From assembly GCA_023078685.1 (NCBI GenBank), contig JALGAS010000001.1, positions 5,146,001 through 5,210,000 of the forward strand: 64,000 nt of DNA, written 5' to 3'. The notes under the pieces are model-generated. The model had not been told where the DNA came from. It saw nothing but the letters and a program-made list of their open reading frames with translations, and did not search any database. The DNA comes from Neopestalotiopsis rosae (taxonomy: Eukaryota; Ascomycota; Sordariomycetes; Amphisphaeriales; Sporocadaceae). Positions 32,424 to 44,304 of this stretch are shown one piece after another. The translations under genes were made by a program, and so were the position numbers. Each line of letters begins with the position of its first letter. Within the stretch, counting starts at the first letter, position 1.

Positions 32424-35400
32424 GACAGTAAAATCCGGAGCGGAGACCAGATGATTTTGACAGGAAAAAAGGAGAATATAGTTAGAGGCGAACGGCGATA
32501 GATCGAGTCCGGACCAGGAGATTGTGAGCGGAGGAGAGAAAAAATGTGAGATGGGGAGAAAGAATGGGAGAGCTGAGGCAGGTGCCGCGATTTTCGGTCG
32601 GCGGAGGGAAATTTGTTGTGTGAGTTCCCGGAGGAGTGGAGTTGGGGGACGGGAAAGCACCAGGGAAAAAAGAGAAATTTGGGAAGGGGGCCACTGTCGG
32701 ATTGCGGGCTGCGGGCACCACTTGGGCTTAGCAGCACTCCCTCAGGCCGCCGTTTCTAGCGCTGCGTCAAAGCTGGATCGGAACTGGCTAGCACCCCCAA
32801 GAAAAGAACGTGGGCAAGCAACGGGCGGTCTCTCAAAGGGGTGGTCTCGGGGTCAGGTCAGACACGGCGCTTCGCAGCCTGACATTCAACAGGTACCGGT
32901 GGGCAGGCAGGTGTTTGTCTGGATGATGATTCTATTCTATCTCACTTCTTGTTTGTGTTCAAAATTCCATCAGCAATCATCTACTCTGTTTGGCGATAGC
33001 AACTATGTAAAGACAAGAGTGCAAATGGCAGAGTACAATCTGTCAGTCTTTTCTTTGCGACTAGAAAGGAAAAAGACGGAATGGGACCAAGGAGACCGTT
33101 TTTGCCCTGCGATGACTCTATCTTTGGAGAGTGGCGCTCTCGATCCCATGGTCGCAAGCCCACCCCCGGGTTCAGGTTTGAATGAAAAAGGGCCTCCCTT
33201 TTTTTCTTCTAGAAGGGCGGCAATATAGTATTACATAGGCCAGTGTAGCGCGCGGGCTACCTTTACCTTAGGGTACGGAGTCGGCTGCCGGGGGTCGGTA
33301 CAGTAAAAAAACGCTTTTGCTGATGTAGGTACTACTCAGAGATCGAGACTCAGCAGCGGTCCGCTACTTGACGGTACCTTCCCTCGGCCTACCTACTCAC
33401 TGACTACACAGGCGCACGCTGCCAAGCCAGAGCTCTTCCCGCCGTCCCGTGAAAAGGTCAGAGAGTTCCAACCTTCTCACCACCTGCCCCAACATGGCTG
33501 TCATAAAGAGACCTGGATAGATGTGTGATTTGCATTTACATACTCTTTCATTGAGACTGAGAATATCAACTTGCTCCAAGCTTGAAATACTGCACTGCTA
33601 GCTTGATGCATGCAAGCATTTGCGCGATAGAAATGGAATGGTTGAGTGAATGACTTCTTCATCCTTGCTCCGGCTGTGCGTAGCCATCAGGTTAGACGCG
33701 CAGCCGAGAGAAACCATAGCTGGGAAAAAAGGGGGGCGCCCGCAGCATTGAGGCGCTGACCGAATTGACATCTTGGGGCCGTCCGGAAGGGGATGTAGCT
33801 GGAGGTACAGGAGCCTACCTGGGTCTCGGGGATGGACTTCTGATCTCCGATCGTACCAGCTGAGGTCGGACGACCTTCTGCCCGGCGCCTGATTGGTGAT
33901 GAGACGGGTGCCTTTTTTTCCACTGCCCCAACAATGTAATGTCACACACATTTTGAATGGATATGGTCGCTTGCTTTTGCAATGGGTATAGGTAATGGAC
34001 TCGTTTCCTCTCGTCCCATGGTCGCTGTTGGTTGGCCTCTCCTGCTGGGGCGCAAAAACTAAAGTTAGGACATGGTGTGAATGAAGCAGTTGGACAGTAA
34101 TGCGCCCGCCAACTCGGGGAGACCAATCACTGAGATCACGACAAGGCTTGTATTGAACATGGGGACGATTGGAGCTACCTACGCCCGAAGCGACAAGGGA
34201 TCTCGAAGTCCTTACAGTGAGTGTACCATCAATCCTCCTTTACCCGACGGGCGAGGCGGGAATGCCGTCTGCCCGTCTGCCCCGTGTCATCAATGCCTTG
34301 ATTGGAACAGCCGGGGGCAGTCAGTCCTCGCTATGCCCATTGTCGGGCTCATTCCCCAGGAAACAGCCGACATCTTTCTATCCCGTCCGTCAGTGACGTC
34401 TGTGCCTGCATACCTGCAATCAATATTGTGCTTCGCGAAACTCTTCAGAGAAAGAGTCTTTGCCGTCTACGGAAAACGCAAGAAAGGCTCCTCCTTTGGG
34501 GGGTTGACGAAGCAGCCGCCTCGGGACCTCGCAAATGAATGAATTGATTCTGGGTCTGGTCGTGCGTGACAGAGGGTGTGGGTCCTCCGGACCAGATGGA
34601 GCGCCGACCCCCCAGGTGCCTCTCTGTCAATCGCTTCTGGACTTATTTTTATTACCTGACAGGCCTATCAATCACGAAGTTGCAACCCGGGATCCTCGGG
34701 GCTTGTCATCTACTATTACGACCGAGATCTTCGTACATGTCAAGATACTGTGCCTTTCAGTCGCGACGCGCTGTCAGAGATCTTCGCGCGCCATGCATCC
34801 ATTCAGCCACGCGCATCTCCACTCGGTAGCCCGTTGTGAGTCGTGACAGTTTCGTGGCTCGGATCGCTCGCAACACCACTTATACATACGAACGTACGTC
34901 CGCAGAATCTACCATGATAGCTGCACAATCGTCTATGGAACATGCAGTGGTCGTTTTGGAGAGGAGCATACCCTAGTCTTTACGCAATCATCATCTCTTC
35001 CCTCTTCTACATAGTGATAAGCGCTGTGTCTTCGCCCCAGGCGGAGGTGCGGACGCACAATCAGGGTGTTGGCCCTGTTACTTTTTTCTTCCCGGCTAGG
35101 GGAACGCCGAGAGCGATCCATTATTTTTTCCAGATCGCCACCTTCCGAGTCTCCGGACGACTAAAACTGGCCAACTGTCCTTCTAGCTAGCGACAATTTT
35201 TCGGCTTCGTCGCAGAAAAGGCGGCAAGCCATTTCTTGACTGCAATAACCCCCCGAACAATGCATTGATCCTATAAAAGATGCCCGTACTTTTATATAGT
35301 CGCGTCACCATTACTTCATCCGAGGACTGCAAATTCTGGTACGATAGGTATAAGCTTGGTACGGGCCAGATGTCAGGCTCTTTTTTTTTTTCCCCCTTCG

Positions 35401-37443
35401 CGCCCGAGTGGGCGGTCCCTTGCTGCAAAAGCCCAGCAGGTCCGGGGGAGCGCATGCATCTGCACACCAACCCAGGTAGTACCTCGTCGTTGTGCTGCAT
35501 TGCCAGATTGAATACAGCCACTGAGAATACGGTCCGGCCAATTACTTGCAACGGACGCCAAAAGCCGATCATTGACGACAAACAAGAATCATGCCTCGGG
35601 CCAAGTCTTGGTAGCGCCCAGGGTCTACTTCCCAATAGTCTGGCGTGTCCCCGAGGTTGGGTCACATATAGGTACTCCGGGCATACAAAGCTACCTAGTC
35701 CAGCAGGCGAAATGAGCATCGGCAGAAGCGATCGACCGTGATACCAGCACATTATTCCGTGCTTCACCATCGCTTCTATCCATGGAGGAAGGGGTTTCTA
35801 TCCACGAGAGGTAGGTGATGATGATGTTGATGATTTGTCTCATTAATTCAGTTTTCGAGTCCTTCTGGAGCAAAATGTAAGCGACGGGATGTAAGTAGTA
35901 TCTGTAGATGCCAGCCAGTACATTCCCTCCCCCCTGGCATCAATTTCCTCAGCTGGAACACTTGTTGGTCTCGCAAGTCTAGACCTAGGGCCTCCGACTG
36001 GCGCCCCGGCCCCCCAAAGTCCCTAGTTTGACTCGATAGGCTGAACCGGTCCCGTCTGCCTCTTTCCGCGCCGAACAGATGATCATCTCACGACCCTGCC
36101 CAGCTTTCTACTCCCAGGAGCCTTGAGAGCGTGGCATGGTCGACACGGTACTCGCCTACCCAGCGATAAGGTCACGCCAGCAACTCCCTTCCCAGCTATG
36201 AGACATCTCAGACCGGCAATCGAAAGAAGAAAAACGCGCGACAGACCCCAAAAAGCCCGTGTCTTGGCATGGAGAACATTCCCCGGTCTCCTCCTGTCAG
36301 CGGCTGCTGGCTCCACCTCTCGTGTTACTCACCACCCGCCCGGCCCTGTGTTTGTCTTTTCTGCGCGCATAGTCGGCACTGGAATGAGATCTGCTCATTT
36401 GTGCCGATGCCGAGCTCGTATGCATGTCCTCCGGAATGAAACCCTCTACCTCGGCATGCTACCAATTACGGCGCCTGCCTTTTATTCTTCTCAAGATGCA
36501 TCGTAAATGGCCGGCCGAAAGGTCTTCGGCGAAATGAGGGGAAAAAAACGCCACGGCTTGTCTTTTGGGCGTTTGGTAGCCACAGCAAGTGCCGGCCGCG
36601 TGAGAACTACGTATTGCAGATGTCACCCCCGCAAGCCAACTGACGTACACTACACAAGACTTTATCCACCTCATTAGGGTTGCTGCATGGAGACCAAACC
36701 AAGCCCACCATTGCTCTGAAGCATCAAGCATCAAGCATCTGGCATTTGGAATCCAAAGTGGGTAAAAAAAACACTACGTTTCTGTGAATTGAATGGTCAC
36801 TGGACGCGCTTGGCCTCCAGCCACCATTATGGAAGAACATACAGAATACCAACGACCTGCGTAACGATCAAGAGTTCACCGCCTTGATCTTGTCAGCTAA
36901 GACTGAATGAACAGCTAAATTTGATACTTAGAGGCATATCAAAGAATATTTAGCACTACCTGTCGATGCTATTTTCCATTTACTATTACCTAGAAAGATC
37001 CATCGGAAGAGCTCCGAATCCCGACAACGGAGCGCTCTTCAGGTAAAGGACCCACCGCGCCGACACACGAGTCACGAGAGCGGAATGAGGAGCGTGCTGC
37101 TCTTCATACTGCTATCTGATAAGAAGCTCCCTCGGGGACGGTGAGATCGAATCTCCTTATGGTTTTCTGACCAATGGTAGAATCATCACGTTGAGAGCAT
37201 GGCATTTGGGAGCGGCTGTCGTGACCGTGATACGGGCTATGTTCGGACGTAGCCGCGGGACGACCATTCCGGAACGCTTGACGGCTGCCGACTGCCGTGA
37301 TGAGTGGTGATTGTGCATTCAATACTTTGTATACTCTCACATGTACGAATTCATGTCATATTATTGAATCTGGTTTTGACTCATCTCACGTACCAAAAGT
37401 GTCATTGCTTAGACGTGCGAACCGTGAAATAATTGCCTTCAAG
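32424..37443. other. 5 kb gene-free region upstream of the Zn2Cys6 regulator
   Basis: The longest stretch without a supportable gene. Frames such as 32524-33228 (+, 234 codons), 34081-34542 (+) and 35183-35770 (-) are long by chance only: low-complexity, no conserved motifs, overlapped on other frames. It divergently separates the regulator (minus) from the second amidase (plus). It may hold long 5' leaders, distal control elements or a non-coding transcript; I see no tRNA, snRNA or transposon signature. Confidence 0.5.
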
Positions 37444-39274
37444 ATGTCGATCATAATGATGGATCATGACGAACCGTGAGTTGAGAGTCTCTAATGGCCA
37501 TTGACATGATTTGACGACTGACGACCACTTTGCTAGAGACCTGGTGTCCATGGATGACTTTCGACAGCTCACGGCTTCTCGGGGCATGACGCTGCAGCCA
37601 GAAGATGAGGCAACCTACTACGAGCTCCTCAAGGCGGCAGACAAGTGCGCCAAATACGTGTACAAGATGCCAGAATACGTAGATCCGCGTCTAGTTCCTG
37701 ACATGGAGCCGGGTACGACACGCAGTTATGTGAATCCTGCCAATGGTTCCTCGGAAAACCCTCTGGGAGGCTGGAGCCATAAGACGAGCATTCGCAGCTC
37801 AAAGCCGCTAAAGAACGATCTGCTTGCGGGAAAGACGGTGGTGGCCAAGGACAACATCTTGATTGCCGGGATCCCTCTGACTATTGGTACCTCGGCCAGC
37901 CATCTATCCAAGGATGGGAGTTATCCAGTGCCCAAGATTGACGCCCCAGTCATTCAACGTGTCTTGGAGTCTGGTGCAGAGTTTACCGGCACTGCAGTGT
38001 GCGAGAATTATTGCATGTCAGCACTATCATTTACCTCTGCGACCGGACCAGTGGCCAACCCGTGGTTAGCCAAGGGCCCGAATGGAGAGAAGTACGCATA
38101 TGCCTGTGGTGGTTCAAGTTCAGGCTGCGGCTCTTTGGTGGCCGTCAACGTGGTCAAGAAACTACGAGAACGAAAGGGTCTAGCGACTGACGACCTCGGC
38201 GAGGGAGCAGATTTTGCGCTGGGCGGCGATCAGGGGGGCAGTATTCGCCTTCCCGCTGCGTATTCTGGAATCTATGGTCTGAAGCCGACTCACGGCTTGG
38301 TGCCATATACGGGCATTGCCAGTTTGCACCCTCTGATTGATCACTGCGGACCGTTGGCGGGAAGCATCAGGGATACGGCTTTGCTACTCAGCGTTCTCTC
38401 GGGCTATGACGGCATCGACCCACGGATGACACCTGAAACACCTCTCCGTAAAAACGTACCACAATACCACGAAATCCTCGACAAGGAAATTGCCCAACGA
38501 ACAGAAGCTGGCACCTGGACCTCCTCCCAGGCAGCAAAGGGACTGAAGATCGGCGTCCTCAAGGAAGGCTGGGAGGTGCCCACCATGACTCCCGAGGTGA
38601 CTGCGGCCACAAAAGCAGCCTGCGCACGATTCACCGCCCTCGGCGCCGTCGTGGAGGAGGTCTCGATTCCACTCCACAAGATCGGCCCGGCGATCTGGAC
38701 CGCAGCAACCCGGGCCAATATGATCGACTCCATGACCAACGTGTCGCCGACGCTGCTCTCCCACACCCTGCCCGACCTGAACCCGCCGGTGCCGGACCAG
38801 GCCTGGTATGAGACCATGAACAAGTTCAACCCGGCCGTGGTCAACGTCTTCTTCGCGGGCGCCTACCTTTCTAACCCGGAACGGTTTCCCCCGGCGTATC
38901 GGAACAAGGCCATGATGCACGTCCACGAGCTGAGGGCCGCCTACGACGACGCGCTCGCCAAGTACGACGTTCTGATCACGCCGGCCGTGCCGACTGTGGC
39001 CATGCAGCGGGATGAAAAGTGGCACAACGGTGGTGTCATGGGACACTTGAATCTCGCGCTCGGGAACAACATGAACACGGGCATGTTCAATGTGACGGGA
39101 CACCCGGCCATGACCATGCCTATCGGTTGGGGTAGTCCCAGGGAAGAGGGTGTAGAGGGTAAACTTCCCATTGCCTTTCAGATCGTCGGCAAGAGGTTTG
39201 GCGAGAGTGATATGTTCTTGGCCGCAGCAGCTTGGGAGGCTGGCGGTCGTGCCTATGATGAGTGGCAGCCATGA
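37444..39274 (+). CDS. Amidase-signature hydrolase
   Basis: Amidase-signature serine hydrolase. I place the start at ATG 37444, opening a 32-nt first exon (MSIIMMDHDE) joined over a 61-nt GTGAGT...GCTAG intron (37476-37536) to PDLVSMDDFRQLT. The downstream frame otherwise opens only with a TTG. This gives 589 residues. The triad is visible: Lys in VVAKDNILIAG, the cis-Ser in GGSSSGCGS and the nucleophile Ser in GGDQGGSIRLPAAYSGIYGL. It is related to fungal amidases and GatA-like proteins, but contains no partner genes for a tRNA amidotransferase, so a stand-alone amidase is more likely. There is no signal peptide. Its promoter faces the 5 kb gene-free region. Confidence 0.88.
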
Positions 39275-39614
39275 AGAGAAGAAGATGCCACATTCGATAG
39301 GACAACTTAGCAAGTGATAATAACATTCTTTATTGACCATTGGTTAGTATAACAGAGCTACAATCGATTGATTACAAATGACATTTAGCAAAATAGAAAG
39401 CACACTCGATTTTGACATGAGCAATGACCCCCACCTAGGAAAAGGCACTTGGTTCACTTCATCAGAGGAATTTCCTCCCAAGACAAAGACAAGTGGCCAA
39501 GCAACTCTGAAACAGGAAGCTTGACGCTTTATTGGCCCAGAAGTATGCACATTGTCGAGGAGACCTCTTGAATCCGATTACTGCAAACATCCAACAAGCA
39601 AGCCTCGGTTGTTT
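39275..39614. other. Intergenic region downstream of amidase
   Basis: 3' UTR side of the amidase; AT-rich with polyadenylation-like motifs. No gene recognised before the tRNA-like relic. Confidence 0.45.
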
Positions 39615-39696
39615 CGTTCAGTGGCTGAGTAGTTGTTAGCGAGCCATGGACGCCTGGACTATCCGAAAGGTTCACGGTTCGAATCCCAATGGGGAT
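39615..39696 (+). ncRNA. tRNA-like relic with intact Pol III A and B boxes
   Basis: An A box (TGGCTGAGTAG, 39622-39632) and a perfect B box (GGTTCGAATCC, 39676-39686) lie 54 bp apart, the spacing of a class II (Ser/Leu-type) tRNA. The fold is not a tRNA: the T-stem pairs only in its two loop-proximal pairs (CACGG against CCCAA) and the acceptor sides (39615-39621 and 39690-39696) do not pair. A tRNA-derived relic or SINE head is the best explanation. It is followed 100 bp downstream by a 25-T tract. Confidence 0.45.
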
Positions 39697-39799
39697 CTTG
39701 CTAGCCCTGAGAGGAGTTATTGGCCTCCCCCTCTCCGGCAACAAACTTTGGAAAACCTACGTCCGACATCCCCTACACTCCCGGATGTCTGGGCAACCC

Positions 39800-39824
39800 T
39801 TTTTTTTTTTTTTTTTTTTTTTTT
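39800..39824 (+). repeat. 25-T homopolymer tract
   Basis: Uninterrupted run of 25 T. On the + strand it would be a very strong Pol III terminator for a transcript started at the upstream A/B boxes; it could equally be an unstable mononucleotide repeat, or an insertion's poly-A tail in reverse. Confidence 0.9.
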
Positions 39825-40369
39825 GGTCAAATTCTTCTCGTTTTGTTTCTAGTTTTTTTTTCTTGTACTCACTTACCTTGAATCTTCAATATTCCTTATA
39901 AATGATTGGCCGTCGCTCTGTGCCGATGTCAATCTGTTGAATGTTTTTTTTGGTGTTTCGATTGCGCTCACTCACGCCCATCACCCAGCTTATGACAACT
40001 TGTGTTCAAACAAAAGATCCAAGTAATATCCACGGTCGTTTTTTCCCTCCACCGTCTCTTCGTAATTGCACAGTTTTATATATCATCGAGATAAATGAAG
40101 AACAGTATAGTTATTTTATCCTTTTTGTCCAAATTTGCTCATGCTACAGGAGCTTAGGTAATAGATGAAGTCGTACCCGGAGGTGTGATTCGGCAGGCGC
40201 ATCCCCCACGCACAGGCCACAGCCGCACCTAGAGCCCGAAATTGTTTCCACCATAATCCCGGCGTCACTTTTTATCTGCTTCCACTGCTCCCCGAAACCA
40301 AGACAACGTCTGCATGACACAAAACAATCCCGACATTGCAGTAAACCGGTAGCTCACTACAGTACAGCC
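39825..40369. other. Intergenic region, promoter of the METTL16-like gene
   Basis: AT-rich on the left and mixed near the gene. No coding exon or RNA gene recognised. Confidence 0.45.
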
Positions 40370-42060
40370 ATGAGTGACTCGGACAATCCATTTCAGCTTT
40401 CTCGGGGAGTCAAGAGGAAGCTTTCCAGCGAAACGAAAACGCCATTCGCCCAGCGCTTGGCGGCGGCGCGCAAAGCTCCCAAATCTGCTGATGCCGATCC
40501 AACAGTCGGAGATGCCCAAGCCGATGATGCGCCGGCATTGAACCTCGATGAGAATACAGAATCAGAGCATCTCAAAAACAAAGTGTATGGAGAAGATTGG
40601 AGGTTAGATGAACACTATTCCAATCTTTATCGAGGCAACACCGACTTTGCAGCCATTGCAGCTAAAGATGAAAGGCTGCAACCCTAGTATGTTTGACTCG
40701 TGTGTCTCTAACTTCCTACACATATCAAGATAGCTGACATTTTGTGCCAGCCTCAAAGGAGATCGGCATCTCGATTTTACAGACCCGAAGGCATTCATGC
40801 AGCTCACCAAATCATTGCTGAAGGTGGATTTTGGCTTGACTTTGGAATTACCTGACGATCGATTGTGTCCTCCCGTAAGCTACCACAGCTACTAAATGAA
40901 TCCCCGTATGCCCTACTGATCGTGTTCAGGTACCAAATCGCCACAACTATATTCTCTGGATCAAAGAACTCATAGACAGTACTTCTAAATCATGGTCGGA
41001 GCTCTACGACCCGGAGCGAAACGTCGAAGGACTCGATATTGGCACAGGAGCCAGCGCAATTTACCCGCTGCTGGGATGCACACAACGTCCGGGCTGGTCC
41101 TTTATTGCCACAGATATCGACCAGAAATCTTTGTCCTGGGCACGCGAAAATGTGAAAGCCAACGGGCTCGAATCCCGGATTCGGCTTTTGCAGCGGACCC
41201 CGACCGACAAATTGATTCCTTTGGACGCTTCAGAGGTGGCGTGCCTTGATTTTGTCATGACGAATCCACCATTTTATAGCTCAGAGAGCGAACTTCAGGA
41301 GCTTGCAGAGCTCAAAGGCCAGCCGCCCAACAGCGCATGCACTGGTGCAGCACACGAAATGGTATGCGAGGGTGGTGAGATGGGTTTCTTTCAACGCATA
41401 TTCGACGAGTCTTTCCAACTAAAGACTCGTGTACAGTGGTACACGATGATGTTGGGAAAGCAGTCTAGCGTTGAAGCCATTGCCGGCATCTTCAAAAGCC
41501 GTGCCATCGACAACTACGCCCTTACCCAATTTGTCCAAGGCACAAAGACACGCAGATGGGCCGTAGCCTGGAGCTTTGGCGAACGCAGACCAAATGGGCC
41601 AGCCTGCAGAGGCTTTGAGCCCTCTGCTGGCAAGAGGATCTTCGCAAACCCGACTGAAGTCATTGCCGCCTCGAAATTGACAAATTCGAAAAACGCAGAG
41701 CAGGTCAAGAACATGTTTTGGACGCAGTTAGAGGACGTCACCGAGGGTCTCGATCTGTTGTCTTGGAATATGGACGAAGAGAGGCTGCGAGTTGTCGGAT
41801 TTTCTCAACAGAATGTTTGGGGTCGAGCATACCGAAGAAGCGCAAAAAGGACTGCCATGAATAAGATGTATCCGCCGGATCTATTTACATGCGGTTTTGG
41901 ATTTGCTATCACTGTGAGGACAACCGATGTCAAAGGGTCCGCTGGAGACCATGGCCAGCGTAGAGTCGAAGTAGTAGTGCGATGGCTGCAGGGGGTCTAC
42001 TACTCTATTTTCGAGAGTTTTGCGGAGATGGTGCGCAATGCCATGTTGAAAATCGTATAG
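40370..42060 (+). CDS. METTL16-type U6 snRNA / mRNA adenine N6-methyltransferase
   Basis: SAM-dependent RNA m6A methyltransferase; family members methylate U6 snRNA at the ACAGA-box adenine. Exons 40370-40686, 40751-40874 and 40930-42060 give 523 residues. An N-terminal basic, low-complexity stretch (KRKLSSETKTPFAQRLAAARK) precedes the family core HLDFTDPKAFMQLTKSLLKVDF and the substrate-binding VPNRHNYILWIKEL. The SAM pocket is GLDIGTGASAIYPLLG, and the catalytic motif is NPPF in FVMTNPPFYSS, followed by CTGAAHEMVCEGGEMGF. The C-terminal half has no vertebrate-type VCR RNA-binding repeats that I can recognise. Both introns are GT-AG (64 and 55 nt). It is convergent with the third Zn2Cys6 gene. 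Confidence 0.92.
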
Positions 42061-42284
42061 CTTCGCGTCGCCGTGATTGCTGTAGATAATAGGCTTCTAG
42101 TGCTGGGATGATCAAAAATACCTTTATTTTGGCAGCTCGAACCTTTTGCTAGAAAGATAATCACGAGAAAGAACTTGATGTGCTCTGGCAGATGACACGA
42201 ACGTGATGGGGATTTACCTTGATATTCGCAATGTGTTAAATTTTCTCAATTGATTCTCATTCACCACTGTCAAAAGGAACTGAT
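42061..42284. terminator. Shared 3' region of convergent METTL16-like and Zn2Cys6 genes
   Basis: 224 bp between the stop codons of convergent genes; AT-rich. Nothing else recognised. Confidence 0.4.
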
Positions 42285-44304
42285 CTACTGCCTCGTCTCT
42301 CCAATCGGCGTCCTTAGGATGAAAAGATTGTAACCCGCAATGGGACCACCAGGCCGCTTCGAGGTATCGACCCAGCGCTGGGCTTTGGCATCATACTCTC
42401 GAGTCAAGCGGCTCGCGCCACCGGCCCCCGCCGAGGCGGCCAGGTGGCACTCAATCACACAATTGTCGGCATCGCCATTGGGCAGACTGACCAGCACCCG
42501 GCGTATGCGGTGGGAGTCGGGGAGCGGCGGCAGTCGCGCGTCGCCGCCCGTCGGTACCGGCAGAGTAAATGGCCCCATGTTGTCGTCGTCTTCGTTGGGA
42601 AGGTTGTGGCTGTCTTGGTAAAAGTCTGCCTCCTCGATCCGGGTTACCTCTTCGGCCACGCGCACGGCGATCTCGGCCCGCCAGACGGTCTCCGTGTGCG
42701 ATAGCAGACGAAGCAATCTGAGGGCTTGTCGTCTGATGTAGTGGTCGCGACATTTCATGGCCACGTAGTAGATTGGTGGGATGCAGCCAATCTGGGGACC
42801 AAGTGTTAGCTTTGCTTGACCTCGGAAATGAAAATGGGTGTCTGTCAGTCAGTCAGTCTATCTGTCTGTGTAGACTTACGTCGCAGGTTGATTGGCTCGT
42901 TCCCTGTGCATGCAGTGGACTAATCTTTTTGACTTGCTCCTCGTCCATGGCAATTTCGAATCTGGGAATCGCCTGCTCTAAAAGAAATTTGAACCGATCA
43001 TTGTATGAATCAAATATCATCTCATTGTCCGAGTCAAGGCATGAACCTGCCATGATCTCCGCCATGATGGAGTATGTCTCGAGGAGCCCGTAGGCGAATG
43101 CTTCCATCCTAGACCAACGCAGCTCGAGTCTCAATTTCGAGGTCGCGTGGAGATGTTTCCATGAAGCCAAACCCGACTTTAGCCGTTCTTGCACCTGGTA
43201 GAAAGAGTTGAGTGCGGATGAATCCAAAGATGAATGTGACTGACGAGCCTCCGACGTCAAGTGCAAGATCCTGACAATGAGCTCATCCAGGCAGTGTCTG
43301 GCTTCGTTGACGGAGCAGAAGCGATGAGACGGAAGCTGGATACTCGGCACCAGAGGGTAGAAGACGGTCGAGATTTGCCCAAACAGCGCCGCCGACATGT
43401 GGAGTCTCGAAAAGGTTTCGGCGATCCAGTACTCGACAAAATCCCAAGAGCTCTTCTCGTTCGTTAGAGTTCCCGCTGCGCCCACGGTCGCCAGATGGGA
43501 GCTGGACTGCTGCAGGAGCTTGAGGCCGGACTCGAGGTGGAATATGGCGGAGCGAAAATGCCCACGTAGGCACTCGAGACAGATGAACAGCAGACAAGCA
43601 ATGAGGGTCACGCGGACCGAAGACCGCGTCCCGGCCGTCAGGTGAGGTTGGAGGTGACCTATGGCCCTTCCGTACTGCTGCAGCATGAAGCACTCGTCCT
43701 CGTCGGGGCTCGCCTTGACGTCGACACCCGGGGTCCTCCCCCTCGAGGGCAGCTGGGAGTGCGCAGAGCTCAGCGCCACCGTCGCGTGAAAGACTGCCGT
43801 CTCGCTGGCGCTGGCCTGAAAGACTAGGGTCTGCCAAAAGGCCGAGGAGAAGGCGGCGGGAAGCTTTGGTGCTGTGCGAAGGACAAACCATTCAAAGCAC
43901 ATTCGCTGTTTCGTGTTGACGTCTAATACCTGTACCAGTGGGCGGTGCTAGCACATTGAGGAAAAATATCAGTACGATTGTCGACCTGGACTGGAAGGAA
44001 GCCAGTGTATATATCATGAGTTGCGCCAGCATGCTTACCTGTACATCTGGAGCACGCTCTGGTTTGACGGCGCTTCGATCCTCGTATCTATTGCCTCCTC
44101 CACCCCATATGCCATAGCCATCACAGACACGGCCAGTCTTGACACACTTCTGACATGACGGCTTGCCTTCATCGCATTTTACCTTTCGAATTCTGGACAA
44201 TGGTCAGAGGTTGTAATGAACGGACAAGGCAACATTGGCACAACGTACTTGCAGGTGACACAGCCTGATTTCACTTTACGGCGAGTGTGTTTTGGAGAAG
44301 GCAT
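42285..44304 (-). CDS. Zn2Cys6 fungal transcription factor
   Basis: A nuclear regulator of about 600 residues in four exons. Exon 1 starts at 44304 (MPSPKHTRRKVKSGCVTCK) and is split within the zinc cluster; exon 2 continues IRKVKCDEGKPSCQKCVKTGRVCDGYG, completing the six cysteines. Exon 3, after an intron of about 90 nt, begins HRPLVQVLDV and reads CFEWFVLRTAPKLPAAFSSAFW, the hallmark start of the fungal_trans_2 type regulators. Exon 4 (42285 to about 42793) starts near IGCIPPIYYVAMKCRD, the conserved segment seen near the end of these proteins, then a C-terminal extension of about 100 residues (GPFTLPVPTGGDA) that is family-variable. Targets unknown. Confidence 0.87.

Noticed and set aside
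32524..33228. 234-codon frame opening near the Zn2Cys6 regulator start
   Set aside because: Basic, low-complexity translation with no domain and no splice or codon support; reads through the regulator's promoter.
21863..39274. The two amidases as a recent duplication
   Set aside because: They differ in length, N-terminal domain and core motif text (GSSSGSAAA versus GGSSSGCGS), so they are separate family members.
39615..39696. Functional tRNA gene
   Set aside because: A and B boxes and spacing fit, but the T-stem and acceptor stem do not pair, so I call a relic only.
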